Source of the DNA: Eucalyptus grandis | Taxonomy: Eukaryota; Streptophyta; Magnoliopsida; Myrtales; Myrtaceae | NCBI RefSeq assembly: GCF_016545825.1 | Contig: NC_052618.1 | Location: 5,943,398 to 6,007,397, forward strand | Direction of reading: 5' to 3' | Length of the DNA: 64,000 nt | In this document: in pieces, positions 1 to 10,918 of the stretch | Numbering within the stretch: the first letter of the stretch is position 1 | Layout: each line of letters starts with the position of its first letter | Translations under genes and position numbers: made by a program | Notes under the pieces: model-generated | The model's input: the letters and a program-made list of their open reading frames with translations, nothing else | Told to the model about the DNA's origin: nothing | The model's database searches: none

Positions 1-2374
1 GATGCCTTCAATTGCTAGAGCATATCATTCCTCCTCGATGCTCCCGGCTATACTTTGTCCTCCGACAAACCTTTGAAACTTCGAACCGTTTCAGGATGAT
101 ATCCGCTCGTCATGTCCAAGGAACCGAAAAGTACATACATCGAATCAGTTGCATAGGTAAAATGTAAAAACAAAACAGATTACAGACATGAGTTTGCGTT
201 TAACATTTTCGAAAAGGAACTTAAAGGGTCCTCTCACCTTGTAACTTTGATGTTGCAGCGGATGAAGGCAGATTCTACATCTCCAAAACAATATCTGAAA
301 CCATGGCTTGAAAGGTGAATTAGTCAGTAACTTTTTGAGGCGACTCAGGAACATGGACATGGCCTTTCATTTTTCCGTGCCAATATCTGACCCAGGTGGT
401 CCTGAAAGGAACATAATTTGAACTTCCGTTTTCATCTGGGAAAGTGGCTGCGGATCAAGATTCAGCTTTTAATTCAAGCATCCATGCAATATTGGAAGCA
501 CGGCGCGGCCAATGAACAAGTTTGTTAACATTGGCTGTACTAACTCCTACTTATAGAGTAAAAACTTGAGTCGGAATTTGTCTTGACCCATTTGCTTCCA
601 TCCTTAATTTCTTCCGTGTTGTTTTATTCCGCTACTGCTTGTCTTTGGAACAAGCGCAGTTGAGAGCTCTCGTGGACACGAATGCCAGCCTATACCTAGA
701 AAGCAAGTACCTTTCATCATATACCCTCAATGGCGATCCTTGAGATGGGTCCACCAAGGTGTTGATTGCGACGACAAGGGCTGCGTCACCAACATTTTGC
801 TCAGGGGGAGAGGGCCCATTGGAAGGCCCTCTTCGGCCATTACCGGGTTTACCCACTTGAAGGAAATTAGGGGTAATTTGTGATCGCCCGACAAGGGTGC
901 CGTCGGGCGGCCCCAATGTCGACAAGGGTCGCACAGCCTCCTTTTGTTGCCAATGAGGGTTGGCCAGCAACCTTGTGGGCCCTCAAGCTACAAAAAAATG
1001 TAAAGAAAAGAAAAGAGAAAAAAAAACCAATTTTTTTATTTTAAATATCTATCTTAGCCTCGATCGTGCCACATAAAATGTTGATCGTCAACATCAGCAA
1101 TTTTCAGTCAAAAATAGCTGGATGAATAGAATTAATACTGATGTGAAAATGTTTAGGACTAAATATATACAATTGAAAGGTTTATGACTTAATTGGTATT
1201 AGTGTAATAGATCTTCCCAGAGATTATGCACATATGGCAAGAGCAGAATAAGTGTCTTGTGGATGTGCCTTTGTGAAACAAATAGATGCTAATCACCTAT
1301 CTCATTTAAAAAAGTATCACAAACCCATGCATCGAACAATAGGTAGGATGGGGAAAAACTCACTTTAGGAATTTTCAGCAGTAGGATCATACATTTTGTG
1401 CCAAATTCCTCCAATTTACTTCAGTCACTTTAACAAGAGCACATTTCTGCAGGAAGTCAACACAATGCTATTATTGCAAGAGCATAATATTCTCATCTCC
1501 CAACCATCCTCAAATCTAGTGTAACAAATTTTTCCAGCACTGCATTTATGAGGAACAAGACATATGGGACACACGGTTGAATTTCTCTAAGTTAAGGTCT
1601 CTGAACACATTTGACTAGGACGAACAAAAGCATTACAGCATTAGCCGGATTATGATTTATTAAGCAAGGTAATCACACGAGACAATGAAGAAGAAATTAG
1701 TCAGCTTGGATTTATTAACAAGGTAAAAGCAAAACATATTTTTCCAGATTTACATAAATGTCATGTTACAATCTGAACCAGATCAACCTATTGGGAAATG
1801 AATTTTTCTTCCAAAAGAAATTGATAAGTCCACAGATGAGGCAACCAGATGATAAATCAAGACTCCAGAGATGCATTTGAAAGAAGCCTAATGGAAAGCT
1901 ACCAATCAATTGATCTATACAAACTTATCAGAGACTATGAATTAATTTCACTGTTCTGAATCGAATACATCATATAAACCAACCCAAGGAAATCTCAAAG
2001 GCTCCAGCTTTTCCAGCATCTCTTGAATGATGATTAATTCTATATCAACGTCATCCGTCAAGGACCATGAAACTCAACCTTCACCAGTGAGACGGCTCCT
2101 AGCATCTTGAAAACTCATGGTAATTCCTGCCAAAGGAGGGTCGTCATACAATCTGCACGTCATCATATCTATCCTTTATAGAAGATTTAAGATGCGCAAT
2201 AAGAATTCAAAGTTAGAGAATCTAATTATTTATCAGGAAAAGTTTAGAAATCTACTTAGCAGGAATGGACCCGCCAAAAAGGTCTTATTGAGTACAGTAT
2301 GAGATGAAACAATACGGAATATAGGCAGAAGACCACATTAGGCACACATTGAATGTGAAGGTACCATGAAAGCT
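1..2374. other. Spacer downstream of the DUF2499 pseudogene
   Basis: I see no supported gene here. A G+C-richer island at about 690-970 (words such as gacaagggctgcgtcacc) is followed by an A-rich tract at about 990-1030 and AT-rich DNA. Open frames across the island have no recognisable domain and are treated as chance. The stretch from about 1040 to 2370 is AT-rich; its last part is probably the old 3' untranslated region of the minus-strand gene that ends at 2375. Confidence 0.5.
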
Positions 2375-2482
2375 TCACAATTTTCCACGGCATTCCTCTG
2401 ATGTTCTGTATATGCAGAATGCTGCAAAACACATTGTTGTATTTCCTATCACGGTCAGCGCTGCTTGAAGAGCCACCGATAC
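2375..2482 (-). pseudogene. DUF2499 pseudogene exon 4 (C-terminal)
   Basis: The acceptor CTATAG precedes 2482. The 36 codons including a terminal TGA (2377-2375) encode VALQAALTVIGNTTMCFAAF and an IYR..SEE tail, matching the C-terminal membrane segment of the family. Confidence 0.85.
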
Positions 2483-2566
2483 CTATAGAAAATAGAGACA
2501 CCTTACACTCAGTAATGATTTCAATGTTTAAACAACTCTCATTCAACATGAAAACCGAGATAATAC

Positions 2567-2635
2567 CTCCAGGGATTCAGAGTTATAAAAGAAATGCCAT
2601 GTGCATGCACAAAATGCTCCACCAAGCAACAGTAC
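2567..2635 (-). pseudogene. DUF2499 pseudogene exon 3
   Basis: The acceptor GATTTAG precedes 2635 and the donor GTATTATC follows 2567. The 69 nt encode 23 in-frame codons including GGAFCACTWHFFYNSESLE, a highly characteristic DUF2499 segment. It lies only 84 bp from the edge of the inserted gypsy element. Confidence 0.85.
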
Positions 2636-2718
2636 CTAAATCATCACAGCAAAAGATTTTACGATTACATGGTAAATACAGATGAAATAAGAAACGAGAT
2701 TATTGCAGAAGTAAGACT

Positions 2719-4130
2719 TGTCGCGACCTCTTTTTTTCCGGCGCCCGCAATCGGGTACGAACGCCTAAGGAGGCTAATGGCTCGACTGAAATTAGTTATG
2801 CCCGGACTCTCCCAAGTCCACCAATTCATGACTTAATGGTCCAAGTTTTTAACCTGTAAATCAATTTTTAAAATGGAGTTGTCACTAATCGATTTGGGGT
2901 GGGTTGATTAGAAACCCAAGCGAAGTATTGGGAGAAATACTCACTCCTGCGTAACCAGAGAAATTAGGATCGGAGACTTGATTACACTAGTTAATCACTA
3001 ATGCCCTTTTGGCACCTAATCTTGTTTAAACCTTGAGGTTTTTGGATGCTCGAGGGATTTTCCATGCATTTTTGGAGAAAAACATCTTTTGGGTCTTTTC
3101 CTAATTTTTTTTTTTTTTACATAAAAGGGATTTTTTTGGATTTTTTGGTATTTTGGAAAAATACAAGTCTTTTTGGCTTTTTCTGAATTTTTGTTTTTTT
3201 CATGAATTTTTGGCATTTTTTTGGAAAATATGGAATATTTTTGAATTTTTTTTAGTTTTTGGAAAATAAAATATTTTTTGTTTTTTTGAAATTAAAATAT
3301 TTTTAAATATTTTTCGAAAATAAATTATTTTTGATTTTTTTGAAAATAAATTATTTATATATTATTTATTTAAAATATTATTTATAATTAAAAAAAACGG
3401 CCCGGGTCGGGTCTGTGGGCTAGATCCAACTCGGGCCGGCGACCCGAACATGGATGGGGCCACAACGTGGGCCCGACTCGGATTTTTTCCTTTTTCCCTT
3501 TTTTTTTTCTTTTGGATGAAACGGCGTCGTGGCCGAGCGTTTGGATACGCCCGGCCCGATCCGACGACCCGCTCCACGACCCGGATCCGACCCAGCTCCG
3601 ACCCAAATCGTGACCCAACTTCCGCCGCCCCCGGAATTTACGGAATCCCTACCCGGTCCCCGATCCGGGTCCGACCCAACAACCGGGTCGCGACCCGAAA
3701 AATCGGGAACCCTAGGGTTTCCGAATTGCGGCGTCGAGCAGGGAGAGGACCGAGGCGTAGCGGCGACGGTGGCGACGGCAGCGATGACTGGACTACGAAG
3801 AGGGAGATGGCGATGGCGATGGCGACGGCGACATCATGATACATGTTCGTGGCAATGGTGCGATGGGGGACCCCTCCAAGCTCACCGAAGTCTCTCGGGG
3901 ACCCCTCCAAGCTCACCACGCCACGGCCAACCCTACACTCGAGCTCCCCGAAGTCTCTCAGGGACCCCGAGCTTCGGCTGGCCTCTCTCTTTCCTCTTCC
4001 TCCCCTCTATGTGTCTCTTCGGCAGAACTTCTCCCTCTCCGGCCGCGAGCCTTTGGATCTGGGCTTGCTCGTCCTCGGCTCCCCTTCTGAAGTCTCTCAG
4101 AAGGAAGCACAAAGCTTTGTAGCCTTTGTC
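2719..4130 (-). repeat. Truncated 3' LTR of the Tat-type gypsy element
   Basis: Homologous to 10919-12400 of the other LTR, from the terminal tgtcgcgacc up to the shared word gaagtctctcag. At about 4131 the similarity stops and a 57-bp tandem array begins. The remaining roughly 410 bp of LTR, with the TATA box and the terminal TGTTGACACC, is missing. Confidence 0.85.
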
Positions 4131-4413
4131 TAATTGGGAATATCGAGGGCGTACTTGAGATATTCACGAAGGTCTCTCACCTTCTGGTAATGGGAATATT
4201 GAGGGCGTGCCCCGCATATTCGTGAAGGTCTCTCACCTCTTGGTAATTGGGAATATCGAGGAAGTACCTGAGATATTCGTGAAGGTCTCTCACCTCATAG
4301 TAATTGGAATATTGAGGACGTGCCTCGCATATTCACGAAGGTCTATCACCTCCTGGTAATTGGGAATATTGAGGACGTGCCTCAAATATTCGTGAAGGTC
4401 TCTCACCTCCTGG
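4131..4413. repeat. Five-copy tandem array, about 57 bp per unit
   Basis: Five units of 56-57 bp, each with the pattern taattgggaatat..gag, an agatattc-like word, gaaggtctctcacctc and tgg. The units differ by a few substitutions. The array begins exactly where LTR homology ends. Tandem arrays near the 3' LTR are a known habit of Tat/Ogre/Retand elements. Confidence 0.85.
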
Positions 4414-4639
4414 TAATGAGAATTTGAATGTAGCACAAGGCTTACCCGGGATGGCATGCAGCACTCAAAGAGGCTGGAACACTTGGGTAGCCATAGGTGT
4501 ACAAAGTACTATAATACTTGGATGAACATAGGTATTTAATGATATGATGCGGACCACTTAGGCTGGTCTAAGTGCTAGAAAGCATACCTGGACGGCGGTG
4601 CCAAGCAAAGCAATGAAATGCTTGAGCAGCTGCTATATT

Positions 4640-4930
4640 ATTTGGGGACAACTCGGGCAGGTTGAGTGTCGTGAAAAGAAAGTACCTGGACAATGGTGGG
4701 TACTTGACGATATGGGGATACCTAGACAACAGTAGGTATTCCAAGAGATATTTGGTCAGTCACAAGTATCAATACTCTGGGGACAACTCGAACAAGTCGA
4801 GTGTCACGAAAAGGGAGTATCCGAACGATGGCAGGTACTCAAAGACAATAGGGATACCTAGCTAGCAGTAAACACCCAAACTCAAAGGACGACTCAAATA
4901 GGCTGAGTGCCAATCAGAGGGTACCTCGAC
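4640..4930. repeat. Imperfect tandem repeat with units of about 105-137 bp
   Basis: Three diverged units start at about 4642, 4779 and 4884 and share ggggacaactcg, gagtgtc, cgaaaag and aggtactt...ggggatacct. They lie in the 3' noncoding part of the gypsy element. Confidence 0.6.
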
Positions 4931-7900
4931 AGTGATAGGTACTTTAAGACAAATGGGGATAGAGATATGCTTACCTAGCAATCTCTCTGATCTCTGAGAA
5001 TATGTCTGCTATTTGCACAATATGCACACATGATTGTATATGCTGTAAATTCATGAGTTCAAATGAGATTCATGCATGATAATTTTGTCAGTTTTGCATC
5101 CTTTGATTTCCACTGGGGAAGATTTTGAAAGACAACTGTCATTTAGAATGTAGATGTCTTGAGCATGCCAGATGAGGGACTTTCAGTCTGAAAGGACTTT
5201 TCACTCATTCTCATGGAAAAAGCTATCCTGACCATTGATGCAGGATTTATAAGGACCACATTATCTTACTGTCATCATGTCAATAGGGGTCCGAGTATTC
5301 TTTCAAACAGTATGACTTTACCAATGTGAGAGGTCTTTGTTGAAATTGTGTTGAAGTCTTGGTCAGCGGCTCATCGAAGGGGACCGTCGAGGTCAAGGCT
5401 CAAAGTGCTGCATGATCATCTCTGAGTTTGCAAGTCAAGAATCCCGCGAAAAGAGATAGAGTAATCTTGCTTGTACTTTTTCGAGCGATGCTTATATACG
5501 CATGAAATCCTACGTTAATTGAAGTGCCCCTAGTCTGAAGAGACTTTTATAATGGGAATGTAACGTAGACTTGGCTCACATGTAAGAGAGTGAGAGTTGG
5601 TGACTGTCTTGGCATTTATCACTAGTCTTCCTTCTCACTGTCAGATGGAGGTTCTATCAATTTACCACAACAACAACTTTTTCTTGGCTGTATTTTTGAC
5701 TGGAGGGCATTGGCCTTGCTTTTACCAGGCACATTGCTTTTTTATGCCCCTATTTCTTATTCCAATTCTTCATTCATGGGCATTGACCTTGCTTTTACCA
5801 GGTACACTGTTTTTTATGCCCCTGTTTTTTCACTCTTGTCGTTAGAGGAACTAGCCTAGGCAAGTTCAATTACAACACTATTGTTAGACTCTTGAGTCTT
5901 CGTCTTCAGCTAGCGCTCCGAGCTATGTTGCTTAAATGGTAGTGACTTCTGTTTTGCCTCCATGTGATGGTGAAATTACAGACTCAATTGGGTTGTACAA
6001 TGAATACAAGTGCCGAAAGAATTGCTCTTCATCATTCTAGGGCACTTAAATTAATGCGAGTGTTCATATGCAATAAAGACACCTGAAGATTGATGCAAGT
6101 GCGAGCAAGAAAATTTCTATCTCTCTTCTCACCTTATGATGCTACTTTGCCTCCGCTCTGTCCTAATGTGGGGTGGTTCTTGACGGGGGTATGAGAGAAG
6201 CTTCACCAGTGTATGGGGCTCAATGGGGTGAGCGATGGAATGCCTCACTATTTTGATTATCGTACCATTCGCGAAAGAACTCTTTACCCCGTAGCCATGG
6301 AATCTTCTGCACTCATCTCACAAGTGTATAGATGGGGGGATTGTGTGTAGGATATGGCTTGCCTTTCATCATTATGACGCGCCTCATCCAGCATGCTTAA
6401 TTAATCTTGTATTCTTCACTTAGCTGTCTATTCTAATAATCCTTGATGGAATCAGTGATTTAGATAGACAAAATCATCATGCAAAAATCCATTTGGAAAA
6501 GGCATGCGGCATTTTAAACATGAGAGAGTTTGTACTCTCAAAACAAATGAATGGTTTTCGCTCAAAAGACCTTGTTGGTAGCTTTAAGGGTCAACAGAAT
6601 GGTGTTTCCAAATATGTTCAGTTTCGAACATCAAAAAGGTTATCCACAAATGGATGTGTCAATGGTTGTCCCTATTGATTAGGGATATGACGCATGAATG
6701 ATTGGCCAAGGATTGTGAATCTGATTATTGATTTGACGGGTCTTTCTGTTTTTGCCCCTGCAGAAAAGAAGATGTACAAGTAGATCAATTAGTTTGGCCA
6801 AAATCAAATGTGAGTTAAGGCCTGAAGATTTTCTGTCATTTGCTTTGGCGATTACTCAGGACACCATTTCGTTTATGGGAGTTTGTCATGCCTCTCATTG
6901 ATTTGTTATCCTTGTTTTTGACAGTCAAGTGATCCTGCAACAAGACAAGAGGGAATGTGTTAGTCATGAACTCTTTCAAGAGTTGAATAATTGGAATCGA
7001 TACAACTTTACCCTTCACTGGTTTGCAGATGATTGGGTGAACCTGAAGTGAGAGGGGGACACAAAATCCTATGTCCCTTGCTTCGTAGGTCAATTATTCT
7101 TTGTATTGGCTCCTGGATGACACGTCCTTTTACACGAAGCTAGGTGAATTTGATACGAGTCATTTCCATGTACTAGCTTGGCCAATATTGATTTGCCTAA
7201 CCATCAAATTTGGCTCTTGAATCCTGGTGCTTCCCCGCCAATAGGGGAATATGTCAAAAGTGAATTCAAAGAGGGGGAGTATTGGAAACGATACCAAATT
7301 ACTCTTCTCCAAAGTTTGTATTTGCTGACTCCTAGGGATATTTGAATGTTGATGACAGCTTTTCGTCTCGGCATAGTTCAATGTTTCCTTCAATTGGCCT
7401 TCCTCTCTTGTGACCAGGTATGCGTGATTATTGGTCGTTGATTCATCTTCAATGCCTTCCTTCTATGGAATTTTCTTCTATCTTTGATTATATGACCATT
7501 AGCAGCATTGAGCAAGGTCATGTACCTCAAGCTTCTTATGGAATCTGAGATAAAAATCTCAAGCTTTCTGATGGCAATTACTCATTGGAAGAATATGCGT
7601 CTGGAGTGAAGTTTCTAGATTTCAAAGTCATTGTCCAGGGTGTAGGGCTATAGATCGCTTTGACTGTCTAGATATTCTCCCCGTTGACAGATAATTACTT
7701 TAAAGAAAGAGAAGGAACTTCTTCCTTATGCTTCGGCTCGTCGGAGTTGAAACTGTAACATCTAGCTGTTTGGGCGTGTCGTGCGACAAGATAGTCCTTT
7801 GGCTTAAGATGGAGCTGGGCAGGAGTGAGGCATGTCATGGATGCTTCGATTCAACTGTATGCCTGTACCTATTACGTCTCACCTTTTGTATCCTGAAAAT

Positions 7901-8550
7901 AGAAGAGAGGCGTTGTCATTCTCAATATCATGTTAAGGGAATAAGACTTACCCTTTTTTTGAAACGAGATGCTCCTTTCTGTTTGCCTCCACTTTCTTGG
8001 AAATGTGTTCTCGAGTTTGGTTTGTTCACACGATGTGCTAGTTTCAAATGCCTTTTGTCATACTAAATCAAAGGGGATGATGTTCTGAAACATAAAGTGA
8101 GAGGGTTAGAAAGACAAACGTGCTTAAATTTATCATCTTGTTTTGACAAAAGCTTTTGAGGGATGAAATATTTTTTATTTTCAAAATACGTCTTTGGGGG
8201 AGAAAAAGCATGAGGAAGCCCAGCCCTCAGTATTCTCCTTGGATGATATTTTTTTTTTCATGGTTGGATAACATCACTGGGCTGGTCTGGGATACCGCCT
8301 CATGCTCTCAAAATATTTTCAACTTTCTTTAATAGGTGGATTTACATTTTGGAAGAGTGTTTTCAAAAGTCAGTTCCTCAAGCGAAACTGATGTTGAAAA
8401 TAAACAAGCCAGGCTTAAGAAAGATGTACAAGTTCCCACGTAGGGAATATGAAAGGAAATTAAAAAGGGTTCTACTCGAGTGGGCTGTACCAATTTCCCC
8501 TTACGGTCCTTCATTGATGGTGTCCATGAAAAGGTCTTCAAACATGGTGG
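4931..8550. other. Noncoding internal region of the gypsy element
   Basis: No reverse transcriptase, integrase or protease motif is recognisable on either strand. A roughly 75-bp direct duplication containing ttgcttttaccaggyacac and ttttatgcccc lies at about 5700-5830. Short open frames are unlike any family I recognise. The stretch at 8329-8541 (minus) may be frameshifted coding sequence continuing past gag. Confidence 0.5.
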
Positions 8551-10035
8551 TCATGTCATCACGGACCTTCTTACTGTTGCTAAGGGTGGCACTTCATTGC
8601 CTGAATAATACCCGGCCTTCACCAGCCCTTGATGAATGTTAGCGGTATGTGCTTCGACATTTCTGCTCTGACTGTCTTCAGAACTGAATACCGCATTTAC
8701 TTTGTCGGTGTGATCAGGGAGCGAATTGCTTTGGAATGAGAAAACTTTAGTGTCTAACAGGTTCTGGATTCGACTCTTGAAGGTGAAGCACTCATCAGTT
8801 GAGTGCCCCACTTCTCCCATGTGATGGTCACATTTTTTGGACGGGTCATAGCTGGAGAAGCTTTCGGCGTTTGGTCGCTTTGGCTCAGTCGAGAGGAGGT
8901 TCTTATTCCGAAGGATTGCCAAAACCTGTGATGGAGATCCGGGAAGTGAAGTGAATTGTCTCCTGTTGTTGTAGTGATGGGGCGGTTGACGGCTGGTGGT
9001 CTGTTGCTGTCTTGCACTTGTCTGAATTATCGGAGAATGATTGTAGGTTGCATTGACATCTACCAGGGGTTCTTTATCTTTCTTCATGCTGAACTTGCCC
9101 GTGGATGCGGGTTCGATGAACCAACCATCCCTCAACCCTATCTGCTCCCTCTTTGGAATGAGTTGATTAAATGATTCGGCGATCGTGGTTACCATTCGAT
9201 TGCGGTACTCGTAAGGGAGGGTTTTGATAAACATCTTTCTCAGCTCGAAATCGGTTGGTTCATGACTGATTTGGGCGGCCAGATTCCTCCATCGGATAGT
9301 ATATTCTTTGAACGATTCATGCTTTTTATTTTCAGTACGCTCAAAATCCTCATGAGAAGGGGTAATGTCCATTATGAATTTATACTGCTTGAGGAATGCC
9401 TCACTTACTTCGCTCCATGTTTTGAGGAGATTCATATTCTTTATAATGTACCACTTCAGGGCAGGGCCTATTAGACTTGATTGGAACAACTGGATCATTG
9501 ATGGTGCATTATTAACGTATTGGGTCATTCAAACCAAGTACATTTGCAAATGAGCCCTAGGGCAAGTTGTGCCATCGTACTTCTCAAACTCGGGCATTTT
9601 GAATTTTTCCGGCATTTTGACATTGGAATAAATGGAGAGGTCCATCAAAGTAGGATCTTGGAGGCCTTGTAGTTGTTTTAGCTTCTCCTCAAGCTTTTCG
9701 AGGCGTTTGTCATGCTCAGTTTTAGACAAATTGTCTGGCCTAGCTTTCTCGATCATGGTTGGGTGCGGATCATCTTCCAATTCGGGCATGTTATCGTCGA
9801 TATCTCCACCTTGATCACCCCTAGTAGATGATTGTGGGAACAATACCTCGATTGAGGCCGGGGCGGGAGTGAGTTTGCCCTGGATGGAGTCTATTTGCTT
9901 TGAAAGTTGTTGAAGCACATTGAAGACTTGCTTCATTTCACTTTCCATGACCGCAATACGGCTTGGTACATTTTCTTCGGCCATTCTTGCTCTTGCTTTT
10001 GAACGAGTCTGGATCGGCGGACGTTGACGTTCCAT
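8551..10035 (-). pseudogene. Tat/Ogre-type Gag polyprotein, one internal stop
   Basis: Structural capsid/nucleocapsid protein of the element. The frame starts at ATG 10035 and runs 494 codons to 8551, with a single in-frame TGA at 9531-9529 (codon 169). Before the stop there is a coiled-coil-like acidic region (DKRLEKLEEKLKQLQGLQD) and the conserved KFKMPEFEKYDGTTCPRAHL segment. After it come the capsid core with W-rich helices (ALKWYI, SFKEYTIRWRNLA) and the Tat-style zinc-binding motif CDHHMGEVGHSTDEC. In relatives the stop position lies in a conserved Tyr-Cys-Arg-Lys-Met stretch, so a CGA-to-TGA change by deamination of a methylated CpG is a plausible cause (inference). No frameshift is needed apart from the stop. 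Confidence 0.85.
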
Positions 10036-10896
10036 GATTACCTAGTCATGAATAAACAAGCGTGTGTGAATACAAGGCGTAAATAGGGAGTCAATCCATG
10101 ATGACAACCTAACCCTACTCATTTCATTTATTCATGAAAAGGTAGACGATTTCCTAAGCATGGATTGAAAAAGGGCATGTGAGATGTTAGCATGGGCTAA
10201 AAAGATAATTAATTTGAAAGGTGAAGAAAGCATGAATTGCAACAAATTTTGAAAAAGATTTCTATCCCTTTTTGAGGCAAATGAAAATTCTTGCGAAAAA
10301 GAACTCTTTAACATGCTTGAGAATAAAAACATTAACTGAAAGTAATTTCTTCTACAAAAGTTTTTTTAGATGACCGTGATATTAAATCCTACACTAATCA
10401 TGGACTACTCAATATATACAGGAAGGTAAGTAAATTGCAAAGTACATGAAATAAAAACTTACTTCACACGAGAAGATTGATGGCAATCACATAGACATGC
10501 GCATGATATGTGCGGCTCGATTTCTAACTGAGAAGGTGTGTTGAAATTAAAAGTGTATCCGCCCGTCGCAGTCTCGCGTTAGCAGCATACCCCCTTAACC
10601 TCGGCTAAGAAATTCGGGAAAAAGAAATGCAACATCTACATCGCAGTCTCGCGTTCGAAGTCGTATCTTTCTTAACACCATCCTAGAAATCCTATGGCAG
10701 CCCAGGTCCGGCGGTCGGGTTGTGTGTGCCATGTGTAGTGTTAAAACAATAAAGCATGCATAGCAATTTATAATCACAAGACAATCTATTTTAAGCAAAA
10801 ATTAAAATAAATTTCTAAGCTTTTGACCAGCATAAAGAAAAAAAACCTAAGTCAGTAAAGAATTTAAACAAGACAAAAATGGCATAAGTCTTCAAA
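10036..10896 (-). other. Untranslated leader between PBS and gag
   Basis: About 860 bp with no convincing coding frame. A roughly 60-bp phrase containing cgcagtctcgcgtt occurs twice, near 10567 and 10641. It is consistent with the long leader of Tat-group elements. Confidence 0.5.
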
Positions 10897-10915
10897 GTCC
10901 CCAGTGGAGTCGCCA
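10897..10915 (-). promoter_or_regulatory. Primer-binding site of the Tat-type element
   Basis: Minus-strand TGGCGACTCCACTGGGGAC, three bases after the LTR end. Its complement ends in CCA like a mature tRNA 3' end. PBSs of this form are typical of Ogre/Tat elements; I believe the tRNA is tRNA-Arg, but this is from memory and unchecked. Confidence 0.75.
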
Positions 10916-10918
10916 AGC

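Noticed and set aside
632..970. Minus-strand open frame of 112 codons
   Set aside because: It covers a GC-rich island of the kind seen in other noncoding elements; no domain.
3450..4122. Overlapping GC-rich open frames on both strands
   Set aside because: They lie in the LTR, are rich in Arg/Pro/Ser in every frame and repeat at 11600-12640 in the other LTR; composition explains them.
8956..9553. Plus-strand open frames opposite gag
   Set aside because: Antisense shadows of the gypsy Gag frame.
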